DNA of 64,000 bases from Passalora sequoiae (lineage: Eukaryota; Ascomycota; Dothideomycetes; Mycosphaerellales; Mycosphaerellaceae), in contig WSQC01000013.1 in the NCBI GenBank assembly GCA_013248845.1, forward strand, positions 434,001 through 498,000, given 5' to 3'. Position numbers and translations under genes: made by a program. The notes below the pieces were generated by a model. The model saw only the letters and a program-made list of their open reading frames with translations, had not been told where the DNA came from and did no database searches. Positions within the stretch are counted from its first letter, which is position 1. Every line of letters begins with the position of its first letter. Positions 23,089 to 33,000 of this stretch are shown here, piece after piece.

Positions 23089-24246
23089 ATGGATTTTATT
23101 GTTGGCACCTTCAATCATCCGTCGCTCTACTTACTACAATTTACGACCGCCACAGAGAGCAGCAAAGCCAGTCTGAAGATTCTTCGGGAGCATCCGGCCA
23201 TTGCAGGTCATTCTTGGTTGTCACTCTCACAGGACAAGAAATTCTTGTACTGCACCGCATGGCTCGAAAGCCCCGCAATTGCAGCGTACAAGGTCGACGC
23301 CAACGGGAGGGACGTCCAGTTTCTCAATGCCAAAAAGGTGAAGGCGTTGTCTGGATATGTGTGCAGCAATATCAGCCACGTCTTTAGTGTGGGTGGTCCA
23401 TCTGGCGAGGTCTTCAAGCGGGAAGCGGATGGCACCATTGGCGATCTGGTGCAAGAACTCGACTATGTCTCTGGTCAGGGAGAAAACCAAAGCGAGAAGC
23501 GAGGCGAAGTCGCACATGGTGACTTTGGTGGACTTCGACATGGCGCCCACAGCGTGGATCTGAGTCCTGACGGAAAGAGCCTCTACGTTGCCGATATAGG
23601 CAGAAATTGTATCTGGACCTACAAAGTGACTCACAGCAAGCGAGGTATATCTGACCCGCCTCTAAAGCTGGGCTCCAAGCACATATCTCCGAGAGAGCAC
23701 GATGGTCCCCGGCATACATGGCCACACCCCAACGGCAAGATCCTATACAGTCTACAGGAACACAGCAGTATGGTTGATGTTTTTGCAATCGCCGATGACG
23801 GTGTTACGCTCGAACACAAACAGGCATGCGCTGTGCTTCCACCTGGCGAAGACTGCAAACAATTTTGGGCAGATGAAGTTCGATATTCAACTGGGCCAAA
23901 TGCAGCGGAACCCAAGTATCTCTATGCATCGAACAGGGGATTGAAAGCTGGGACTAAAGGCTATGTCGTAGCGTACGGACTGGATAAGGATGGTTTACTC
24001 CAGAGTGAGGAGCCTATCGACATCTGGCAGACTCCAACGAGTGGTGGTCTCGCCAATGCCATCGAACCCGCGCCATGGCAGCAAGCACATGGTGATATGG
24101 AGTATCTAGCAATGACAGATAGCGAAGAAGGCGTCGTATCTGTCATTGCGTTCAATGGGACAAAGATCGAGGAAGTTGCCAGAGTCGGTCTTGGCAAGAC
24201 TGAAGACGGCAAAGTCGTGGGCGCTGCGACTGCTGTATGGCTTTGA
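23089..24246 (+). CDS. 3-carboxy-cis,cis-muconate cyclase-like beta-propeller lactonase
   Basis: Member of the seven-bladed lactonase propeller family that includes fungal 3-carboxy-cis,cis-muconate lactonizing enzyme (protocatechuate branch of the beta-ketoadipate pathway) and bacterial 6-phosphogluconolactonase. The start chosen is ATG 23089 (MDFIVGTFNHPSLYLLQF), placing the first strand at the N-terminus as in the family; 385 aa, no intron. Blade motifs seen are HSWLSLSQDKKFLYCTAW, HGAHSVDLSPDGKSLYVAD, DGPRHTWPHPNGKILYSLQE and EPKYLYASNRG. The closing blade is at GVVSVIAFNG. The GPRHTWPHPNGK and RHGAHSVDLSPDG blocks carry the His/Arg residues usual at the active-site face. No signal peptide, so cytosolic. 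Exact substrate is inferred by family resemblance. Confidence 0.82.
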   Translation: MDFIVGTFNHPSLYLLQFTTATESSKASLKILREHPAIAGHSWLSLSQDKKFLYCTAWLESPAIAAYKVDANGRDVQFLNAKKVKALSGYVCSNISHVFSVGGPSGEVFKREADGTIGDLVQELDYVSGQGENQSEKRGEVAHGDFGGLRHGAHSVDLSPDGKSLYVADIGRNCIWTYKVTHSKRGISDPPLKLGSKHISPREHDGPRHTWPHPNGKILYSLQEHSSMVDVFAIADDGVTLEHKQACAVLPPGEDCKQFWADEVRYSTGPNAAEPKYLYASNRGLKAGTKGYVVAYGLDKDGLLQSEEPIDIWQTPTSGGLANAIEPAPWQQAHGDMEYLAMTDSEEGVVSVIAFNGTKIEEVARVGLGKTEDGKVVGAATAVWL

Positions 24247-24680
24247 TCGATCATAACAAGGACAGAACATCAGCAACTCCCAAGCCGCATCCACCCTCGA
24301 TGCAGCAAGTTTCGGCAGCAGCCGATTTTGCTGATCTTGCACTCCACTTTAAAGTGGTGAATGATCGTATGACGCCACCTTCGTATCGCCGCTCAACTCC
24401 ATGCCGTTAGAGACGGCGCTCTGTCATGCGAGCAGCTCCCAGTGTTGCTAATGAATTCGCGCTGACGCCGCAGTGCTCGTACATGGTGACGATTCACTCT
24501 ATCTGCTCCGGACAATGCGGCAAACATCTCCGTGCACCGCGAACACTTTCATGCGTTCGATTTTCCACGACATGCAGGACGTCGGGTCCTCACAACAAGG
24601 GCCCTGATCATTCAACAACCATTCAAATCCACTCTTTCGTAGGTCCACTTCAACCTCCGCTGCAATCAACCTGTACCACT
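24247..24680. other. convergent intergenic spacer
   Basis: Shared 3' flank of the cyclase-like gene and the unknown PPPPY protein. No gene seen. Confidence 0.5.
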
Positions 24681-25541
24681 TCAGCAAAGACTCCCCTTCC
24701 TCAACCTCCCAAACCGCGACCCCTCCCTCCGCTGAACCAATTCCCGCCTCCCCACCTCCAAAATCCCCAACAACACAATCAACGCCCCCGCCTCAACCTC
24801 ATCCCCAAACTCATCATCCCACTCAACCCGCTGCTCCTTTCCCCCAAACCTCGCAATCTCATCCCCACCCACCACAATCCTCCCCGCCGTCGCAACCTGC
24901 GCATTATGCTGCAACGCCCACTCCCCCACATGCGTCTCATCCAAAAGCTTAAACTGCTCCGCATGATTCCTCTGCCACGCGAGCGGCTTCCCCGCCACCT
25001 CGAACCGATACCTATCAATCTTATGAATGAAGCTATCGCGCTCGCGCGAGTATCGGATCGGAATCCAAGCATTTGCACCAGCGGCGACGGCGGGGGGCGT
25101 CAGTTCCGATCCGAGGTAGATGGCAATGCCGGACGTAAGCGAAGCGTCTTCGGTACGCGAGATCTTGGCCTGGGCGAGGCGTTGCGGTTTTGCATCGGCA
25201 GCCGTGTTGTCGCGATAGAGGACTATGTCGGCTTCGACGTTGACGTAGGTGTTGTTGGTGTAGGCATTGAACAGCGTCTGTCCTGTGCCGTGGTGGACGA
25301 TGGCGGTGTGGGATTCGTTGGTGCGCAGCTCATACGTATGCTTCAAGAGCAAAATGTGTTGCTGGATCGTGTCGAAATTATGCACACTGCTTGGGAAGCC
25401 TTCATGCTGCGGCGGTGCATCGAGGTCGAAATTCTCTTGCGATGTGTATGGTGGCGGAGGGTCGTGTTGTGATCCCTGCATTGCGGCGAAGCTTTGCTTG
25501 TGCAAGTCTTGCCCGCTTGGGACTTCTCTCAATGTAGTCAT
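24681..25541 (-). CDS. uncharacterised protein with PPPPY motif
   Basis: I do not recognise this 286-aa protein with confidence. It starts MTTLREVPSGQD and has a Pro-rich N-terminal tail with PPPPYTS, a WW-domain ligand of the PPxY type often used by Rsp5/Nedd4 ubiquitin ligases. The body (about 55-235) looks like a folded beta-rich domain with YVNVEADIVLYRD, GIAIYLGSEL, WIPIRYSRERDSFIHKIDRY, RFEVAGKPLAWQR and HVGEWALQ. The alternating strands and the GKPLAWQR..LLDE arrangement loosely recall tubby/LURP-one-like folds, which is only a guess. A hydrophobic stretch ALIVLLGILEVG lies near the C-terminus. The coding DNA for the last 110 residues is strikingly G-rich and C-poor on the sense strand. 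Confidence 0.7.
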   Translation of the reverse strand: MTTLREVPSGQDLHKQSFAAMQGSQHDPPPPYTSQENFDLDAPPQHEGFPSSVHNFDTIQQHILLLKHTYELRTNESHTAIVHHGTGQTLFNAYTNNTYVNVEADIVLYRDNTAADAKPQRLAQAKISRTEDASLTSGIAIYLGSELTPPAVAAGANAWIPIRYSRERDSFIHKIDRYRFEVAGKPLAWQRNHAEQFKLLDETHVGEWALQHNAQVATAGRIVVGGDEIARFGGKEQRVEWDDEFGDEVEAGALIVLLGILEVGRRELVQRREGSRFGRLRKGSLC

Positions 25542-25989
25542 ATGAGGTATGCTTATACTAATTTTGATTAGCTACTATGTGTACCGGGATGTTCCATTAT
25601 GACAGCGATTGCCGAATGCATGATCGTTTCGTCGATAATGCTGACAAAGCTGACCGCTGAAGCGGCAGAACGTGAAACGACTGCATGTTTACAACCTCTG
25701 CACGGCGATCGGCACTGCATGATGCTCATCGACAGTCTTTAGATCCGGGAAAGGGTCTCGATTATCGCATTTGGCAACGCGCAATTCGGATGGCCGTCGA
25801 TCGTGTAGTTGCAGCGAACAACTTAGACGGAAACCGTTGGCTGGGAAAAGTCCTTGATCCTTGAGAGCGAGACAAGGCATTGCGTTCCATAGCTTGCTGT
25901 ACATACACCTAGAGGGTATCATCAAAGTCAACCTGATATTGCCCAAAATATTTCCCTGATTTTCTCCATGAGTTCCATCAACATGCCGG
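25542..25989. other. intergenic, nothing recognised
   Basis: Promoter side of the unknown protein and 3' flank of the carboxypeptidase. No coding signal. Confidence 0.5.
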
Positions 25990-28155
25990 TCATAGCATGA
26001 CTGAAGCTCCAAACACTATGCCCATCGTCACTACGATCCATGGCGTCAGGGTAGTCTTGAGGGCAGGCAGCGGTTTCACGGCAGCACCAGTGGGACTAGG
26101 CGTCCCGGTCGCTGTATATACACCGGTCAAGGCGATAGTAGAAACGTGAGACTTCCCGGTCGCGCTGCCGCTCGAGGTTGTGGTCATAGGAGACCCCGGT
26201 ACTCCGGCATTCACACTTGTGGAGGGCAGTGTAATGGATGAAGAGTCTTGATAGTAGACACCATACTGTACCAAGCCTTTGCCGGCCTTCATTGCAGCTG
26301 TGTCGTCCTCTGTGCACGAGTCGTTCCAATTTCGAACCCAACAGGTCGATTCTGGCGCATCGGGCACTTTGTTCGTGTGCGTGGAGTTTGCCGTTCCGTT
26401 ACTAGCGAAATTCGCAAAATTCACGTCTTTAGCAGTTGCCAGATCAGTGCCCATGATCACTCTGGCGAAGATCTGGAAAGCTGTCTCTGGTTGATAGTAC
26501 GGCACGAAATGGCCCGCATCGTATACGCGACTGAAACTGAGGTTACCATAGGACCGTACAGCGCCACCGACATAGGTGTCATTGACCACGATCTCAGCCC
26601 AGCCAGCTGTAGCAAAGCCACTGGCATAAGATGGTGGCGTGCCAGCTCCCGAAGACGAAACGGCGGTTGGCAAGGGATAGCTCGGCAATGCATTCGCAAT
26701 GGCAAATGCGACTGCCTGACCGCCATACCAGTTGCAAATGTAGTCAGCGTCTCCGTAGATGAGTGCGACACGCACACCAAGCTTCAGCAAGGCAGCCAGA
26801 TCTTCGATCATGCCACCACGAATGCTATCACCAGTCGAGATGAAGCTCTCTTGCACGTACGGACTGCTCTCTGTGTAATTGATACGAGCACCGATAGCTT
26901 CGAGAACGTCGGCTTGATTCAGATATTCCTGATATGCAGCCGATGGATCGGGACTTGGTAGCTTCTGGCGGATATCGTACACATTGTATCCAGCTTTGAC
27001 AGCAAGCGCTGAAAGACTGTTGCACGTATGCTGTGCACTCTCGCAGAGGGAGTTGGCTTGAGCGTTGTCGCCGTAGATGTCCGCGCTGGCAGCGCGGCAT
27101 TTTTGGATCGCGGGCAGACACAAATTAGTATAATTGTTAATCGCGTTGATCTCTGTGGTGGAATCGATGACTTGAACGCTGTATGTATTGCTCGACGCGA
27201 ACCTCGGATACCAGTAATTTTGAATGAGGTCATCCACGAGACCGTTCATGATGCCCACAGACTGCAGCTTGATTGCCAGGGTGCCATCCGGCGCAGTACC
27301 ATTTGCAATTGCTTGATTCTGCTCCTCAAAGTACGAGGCAAAGACGGGGCAATACTTGCCACCATATGATTCTGTAAACAAGTTGATGCCGGCCGGCTCG
27401 TCTGAGCTAGGTGTGGTCGCATTCGGTCTGAGGGCTGGGTTGTATTGACTGAAGGTCGATAGCCAAGTCTGGAGAAAGTGCCATGTGGCTCGGGCTGCAA
27501 TCTCGGTTGTGTTTGCAGTCGCATAGGATGAGTTGCTGTCCTCGTTCGCTGTGCCGAAAGTTCCGTTGAGATACATGAAATGTGGCAGGTTGGGACTGGG
27601 CGCGGTCGGTGGTTCGAAGACCTCGTTCGTGAACAAGTTCAGGGAAGCGTTTGTGGCGGTATCGTAGGAGAAACCGACTTGATTCGGCTGGTCAATGAAC
27701 AAGATGTTGGACGCACGGTCCCAGCCAAAGGTGCGCATCTGTGTCCCGTAACTGCCATCGGCCATCTGCACAACCTCACACGGTCCCACCTCGTCAAACA
27801 TGCCGAACATGCTGCTCGACCCCGGCCCTCCATTGAACCATATTGTGAGCGGAGCCGTCTCCGGTGTCTGGCGGGCCTCTATGAACCAGAAAAAGGTATT
27901 AATCGAATAATTCTGCTGTATGGGAGCGAGCGTGTACGGAGGTATTGCGATGTATCCCGTGTACTGCTTTTGCGTGGTGAATGCGGTCGTACACGTGCCA
28001 TTGGCGGGCTGTTTGTAGGCGACTCTGATGCTCGAGTCGATGGTGGAATTGAGGATGTTCTGGTAGGACGGCAGTGGAGGATATCCTCCTTGCGCATGTG
28101 TCAAAGGCGCGAGTACAATGGCCAGAAGCGCTGGCGGCAGGGAAAAGAGCTGCAT
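25990..28155 (-). CDS. secreted S10 serine carboxypeptidase, probably GPI-anchored
   Basis: Serine carboxypeptidase of peptidase family S10, removing C-terminal residues from peptides in the wall or periplasm. The signal peptide is MQLFSLPPALLAIVLAPLTHAQ. The substrate-recognition loop is WFNGGPGSSS near residue 107. The nucleophile is Ser263 in LFTESYGGKY (a TESYGG subgroup rather than GESYGG). The catalytic Asp is in IYGDADYICNWYGG and the His in DAGHFVPYYQPETA. Many N-glycosylation sequons are present, such as NSS, NTT, NYT, NDT and NLS. After the catalytic domain a Ser/Thr-rich linker (about 625-690) leads to a hydrophobic C-terminal segment (TPWIVVTMGIVFGASVML), which suggests a GPI-attachment signal. 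Intronless, 721 aa, longer than vacuolar CPY because of the linker. Confidence 0.93.
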   Translation of the reverse strand: MQLFSLPPALLAIVLAPLTHAQGGYPPLPSYQNILNSTIDSSIRVAYKQPANGTCTTAFTTQKQYTGYIAIPPYTLAPIQQNYSINTFFWFIEARQTPETAPLTIWFNGGPGSSSMFGMFDEVGPCEVVQMADGSYGTQMRTFGWDRASNILFIDQPNQVGFSYDTATNASLNLFTNEVFEPPTAPSPNLPHFMYLNGTFGTANEDSNSSYATANTTEIAARATWHFLQTWLSTFSQYNPALRPNATTPSSDEPAGINLFTESYGGKYCPVFASYFEEQNQAIANGTAPDGTLAIKLQSVGIMNGLVDDLIQNYWYPRFASSNTYSVQVIDSTTEINAINNYTNLCLPAIQKCRAASADIYGDNAQANSLCESAQHTCNSLSALAVKAGYNVYDIRQKLPSPDPSAAYQEYLNQADVLEAIGARINYTESSPYVQESFISTGDSIRGGMIEDLAALLKLGVRVALIYGDADYICNWYGGQAVAFAIANALPSYPLPTAVSSSGAGTPPSYASGFATAGWAEIVVNDTYVGGAVRSYGNLSFSRVYDAGHFVPYYQPETAFQIFARVIMGTDLATAKDVNFANFASNGTANSTHTNKVPDAPESTCWVRNWNDSCTEDDTAAMKAGKGLVQYGVYYQDSSSITLPSTSVNAGVPGSPMTTTSSGSATGKSHVSTIALTGVYTATGTPSPTGAAVKPLPALKTTLTPWIVVTMGIVFGASVML

Positions 28156-30023
28156 TCCCGTCAGATGGCATCATGCGACGATAGACAGAGCGTGGACAAT
28201 GGCTGTGCGGCGTATGTAGTCGAGTAGTTAGTACAACTTACATTCATGCTCTGTGCCGCGCTGCAACCCCAGCGGACGCGCCTACCGTCTGGTGATCATA
28301 GAGCGCTGACACTTTGACGACGATGGCATTACGCTGTACGACTTCGGTATGCACGCAAACCAAGTATGAGATTCATAGATGCAAGCTCAGAAAGGAACGA
28401 CATGAAGGAGTATACCGGGTGTACGAGCACTGGACATGTACAGTACGCGCAAAGGACGACAAAACACGGCTAGCACGTTCAAAGGTGCACAACGCTCGAG
28501 ATGGCGCCTGCCCTGTGCCTGATATTATTGATGAGTGACCCTTGCAAACTCTCCGCCTTTTGGCTTACGCCATCTGCAAGGGCTTGTCGACCTAAAGCTT
28601 TATTTAGCATGTGCCTGTTTCTATCTGCTGCCAAGTCGTCCCTTGAAGACAATCTGTAATTCAATTGATTAGACGTTTGATGTGCTCCGGTCCGCAAAGA
28701 TGCTTCGCGCAACGGCAGCGATTCTGATGAAGATATGTTTCTCATATATTGATATATGTATAGCAAGCGGCCTTTCACGATACCTCCGCAACGATGATGA
28801 ACGCGTAAGCTACGCACGTGTTTCGCGCCGCTGCTGTGCTTCAATTCCTTATTGCAGGGGTTCGGTTAAAAATTGACGGAGGTGACCAGCCTTCACCACA
28901 TTACATTGAATCGTATTGGCAGTAGTGTCTCACGATGGCAGAGCACACTGCCGCACACGACACGACACGCTACTAGTTCGACGAGGAGTGGACGCGCACT
29001 CAGCATCAAGTCATAGCCCAGTGTCATACTCGTTGATCGTCTGCCACCTGGAAGGTGTTCAAAGCAAGCCCTGGAATTGTCATCGGAATCGCCTCTCCCT
29101 TGCAACCTGGCACCTCATGTGGTGAACAGCCTTCACGAATATTGCCTGGCTGATGATTGAGCTGAAATGCAGAGCACCGGATGCTGCCATCATGCTGTCA
29201 TATTACACAGCAGCCATTGCTCAGAAAAGCCAATGAGCTCGTATCATGCTTAGCAGTAATACACGCTGATGCGATGCATGTCTGCTAGGCACAAAACGCC
29301 CTCGGCCACCACTGCGCATTCATATCATCCCTCACATACAGTAGTGTTGCAATCTCTTGGCACGGTCGCACGCAATGCACGGTCCGAATCGAACTCGATA
29401 ACCACCCAACGAAACTCGACCAACGTCGCCTAAGCAACAGCTTACTCTGACAGAACCGTGCACTGTGTGCGACCGTGTATCGTCAGCAGCAGACTTCTGA
29501 CAAAAGCGCCGCCAAACTCCCGCATCGTAGCCCGATTCAAGCGCTCAAGCTGCTGTGAAACACCACCACTCCTCCAATGTCAACGCTCTCGTGAAGCCAG
29601 ACTCACATAAGCCTATTGCCTGGACAAGTCGACACGCAGGACGGAAGCCGACCGTATTGTTGCGTATGGACTTGACCCACGAATGGAACCTGGTCATCCT
29701 AACATTGCAGTACACGAAGCACAGTAATCTGCAAATCGTGAAGAAGCTCGATTATTACGAAAAGCCGGCAAGCTCACCGAATCACATGTGTTTGCCTCCA
29801 CGTGGTACATATATGGTTCGGAATCGCACGAATTATCAAGTCAGCCCAAATGGCATTACCGTCATCATAATCGTATTGAAACAAACACCAATTCAAATGC
29901 TCGAGTCTGGTTACATGACTGATTTCTCTATCGAAGTGGACAAACCCCCCGTCGTGATGCTTCATGCTTGTTTACTTTCATTGTACACATTAGCTTCTAT
30001 GTATTTCACTTATCTACTTGCAC
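28156..30023. other. 1.9-kb intergenic stretch, nothing recognised
   Basis: Upstream region of the carboxypeptidase and 3' flank of the giant surface protein. Several frames are open, but none has composition or motifs that I can support as coding. Confidence 0.45.
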
Positions 30024-33000
30024 CTAGTCTTTATAACCATATGCTGAATTGCGACCTCGAGGCGGACCCTGATTGTCATTCCTGCCCGCTCGGCCGAACC
30101 AGTCGAAGATCTGGTTCCACCAGTTGTTCCACCAATTTGGTGGAGGCTGCTGCTGCTGCTGCTGCTGTGATTGAGCGGGCTTGGGAGGCGATAGCGATGG
30201 CGATGACGATGGCGTAGGAGAATCGGATTTCTTGGTAGTAATGGGTCTGGTCTGCGTTGCCAACGTAGATGTCGGCGCGCTAGTATGTGCCGTAGGGGTC
30301 ATCGAGACGGATTTGAACGCTGCAGCCGTGCTTGTGCTGACCGAGGATGCTGTTGAGACGGATGCCACCGAAGTGGAGGCGCTGCTGTGCGAAAGAGCCT
30401 TATCTTGCACCTTGGAAGCAGCAGAAGCTCCGGCGCTTGAAGTGGTCCCTGTTACCTGGCTGTATAAAGAGCACTGGCCGTCCTTGACAGTGATGCCAAC
30501 ACAAGCATCAAGCACATCGCATGATGCCATACAGTCCTGGATCGAGACAGCGGTCGCACGCCTAGTTCGTGCCGAGATGACGGTACCTATATACGCACTG
30601 TTGCAGCTCACATCGTACTGCACACCGCTGTCGTCGCTATACACCTTGCCATCATGGTTTGGACAGACGATTGGAATGATCGACGATGGCGTCGCTGTTG
30701 ATGCCGACCGGACTGATGTTGTTGTTGTTGCGGTCGCCGTGCTCCTGACTGTGCTTACGCTCGAGGAAGTCGACGATGACTGCGATCCTTTGAGCTCGTC
30801 TGTGCAAGTTGACGAGCTTGACACAACCTGCGACTTTGAGCTATCTTTAGAGTGACTGATCTGACTTGTGACGTGAGGCTTCCATGTTACGGTGGAGGTC
30901 TTGCTGCTAGATTTGCTTATCGATTCTGTACTCTTCTTTGTGCTCGTTGGCGGTCCGTATCTGGGTGCCCATGGGAAGAACGGCGGCTTCGTATTCTCGG
31001 GACGTTGCAAGGTTGTGCTTGTCTTATGAGTACTCGTCGTGACCTTTGCATGTGTAGCGCTTGTCTTGGTAGAAGTGTTCTGCTTGATGAGGGAAGTCGT
31101 TGCTTTCGCAGATGTGGTGCTGGCATGGGCTGAAGTCTTTTGGCCGTCGAGCGAAGTGGTGAGCTCTGTGGAAGTCAAGCTGGCCGTAGTGCTGAGCTTT
31201 GAAGAGGTCATACTCCTGGTAGTGCTGACCTTAACGAGTGTGCTTATCTTGGTCGAGATTACTTCAGATGATCCCAACGACTTCTTGCTTGTTGATATTG
31301 GCTCCCATGGCCGGTAGCCGTGTGGCATGCCATAGCCAGGTTTGAACTGTGTAGTGGTTGGGAGCACTGTCGAACCCTTGGTACTAGAGGGCTTCTTCGA
31401 TTTCTTGGTCTTTGAACTCTTGATCTTGGTAGACCTCGTCGGGTGTGCTTGAATGCTGCTCATTGATACGCTTGCGCTTGAGGTAGAAGCCGTCGCGATG
31501 GCAGAGACAACCGGCACAGAAGCAGAAACTTCAGCGGGCGCTGTAGTATGCGGAGCATCTTCGGCACAGTCGCATGGCTCAGTCCCATGGTGTATGTGGG
31601 TATGGTTGGAGGCACACAACGTGTTGATATAGCTTCCCGTGAAATGAGGATCGATAGGCACGAATCCACCAACGACAGAGGTGAGTGGCACCATTGGAGC
31701 GGAAGTCGTAGTCATATCGGAGCTTGTGGTAGCCTTAAAGCTTGACGTGCTAGAGCGACTGGCCGTCTTGGCCGATTTCATGGCAGACGTAGCTCCAGGT
31801 TGAGCTGAAGCACCGTCAACACTGCTGAAGAAAGTGCATTGTCCTGCTGCCCACGTGATTGCAATACATTCATTGAGCGCATCGCAGCCCAACATACATT
31901 CTTTAGCAGACGTATTCGCATCACGAGTTTGCACAGAGACCGCCGGTTCTGTCGCAGGCTCGATCACAGTGCCAGAGTAACTTGTATCGCAAGAGATGCT
32001 ATAATCCTGATCCGATCCGTCTGTGATGCGCCGTCCGTTGGAATGAGGGCATACAGGGTCGTCGGTACTTGTCGGTACAGTAGATGAGCTCGAGCTCGTC
32101 GTCGAATCGCTGAAAATACTCATCTCGCTGGTCGATTTCGTACTGACTCCTTCCAAGGTTGTTGTCGCGCTGACAGTGAAATTGAAAGGAACGCTGCTGG
32201 TTGGATAGTGGTCATCGTCAAAGCAGTCGCAAGGCTGTGTACCAACATGAACGTGCGTCTTGTTGCCTGGGCAATGGATGTTGATAAAGCTGCCAGTGAA
32301 GTTGCTGCCAGGATATGGTATGTATCCTCCAGAGACACTAGTAAGGCTGATGACAGGGGCTCGAGATGAGATCTTGGTAGGTGCCGCAGTTGGAGTTGGG
32401 GTCGGTAGGGTCAGCGATATAGTAGGCTCAGCTGTCATCCTCGGTATCGATAAGGTTGCATTCGCGCTGTTGGAGGGGAAGCCCGATGAAGAAGGGCGCG
32501 GTGTTGGCGCGTCGTCAACGCAGTCGCACGGTTCCGTACCGTGATGTATGTGAGTTGCATTCCCTGGGCAGTGCGGATTGAAATAAGGCAGCGAAAAGTT
32601 CGCATGAATAGGGATATAACCTCCGCTAACGTGAGTCAAAGGCACCAAGGTTGGAGCGACTGTTGTGTGATTCGCAGGCATAGTCGTGTTTAGGACCAGC
32701 GAGCTAGTCGTTGTTCCAAGAGCAGTGTCGTTACTGCTAACTTTGCTAGTCGTGGTTGCATTGGCGCTGTTGATCGGGAAGCCAGAGGATGGGCTGGGCG
32801 TTGGTGTATCGACGCAATCGCAAGGCCCAGTGCCGTGGTGTACATGATTCGGGTTTTTTGGACAGTGAGGATTATAGTATGGTACAGTAAAGTTGTGCTG
32901 AACAGGAATCCAACCGCCAGAGACGCTGGTGAGTGGGACTCTCGTGGTCGCCGGGGCAGTCGTGAGACGGACAGCGGGTGCCGTGGTCAATGGTGCTCGT

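Noticed and set aside
24426..25472. 348-aa plus-strand frame, Pro/Leu-rich
   Set aside because: Antisense to the PPPPY protein. Its Pro-rich start arises from the C-rich skew and it lacks family signals.
29555..30217. 220-aa plus-strand frame entering the giant gene's 3' end
   Set aside because: No recognisable domain. Its 3' part is antisense to the polyglutamine/Trp tail and the upstream part looks non-coding.
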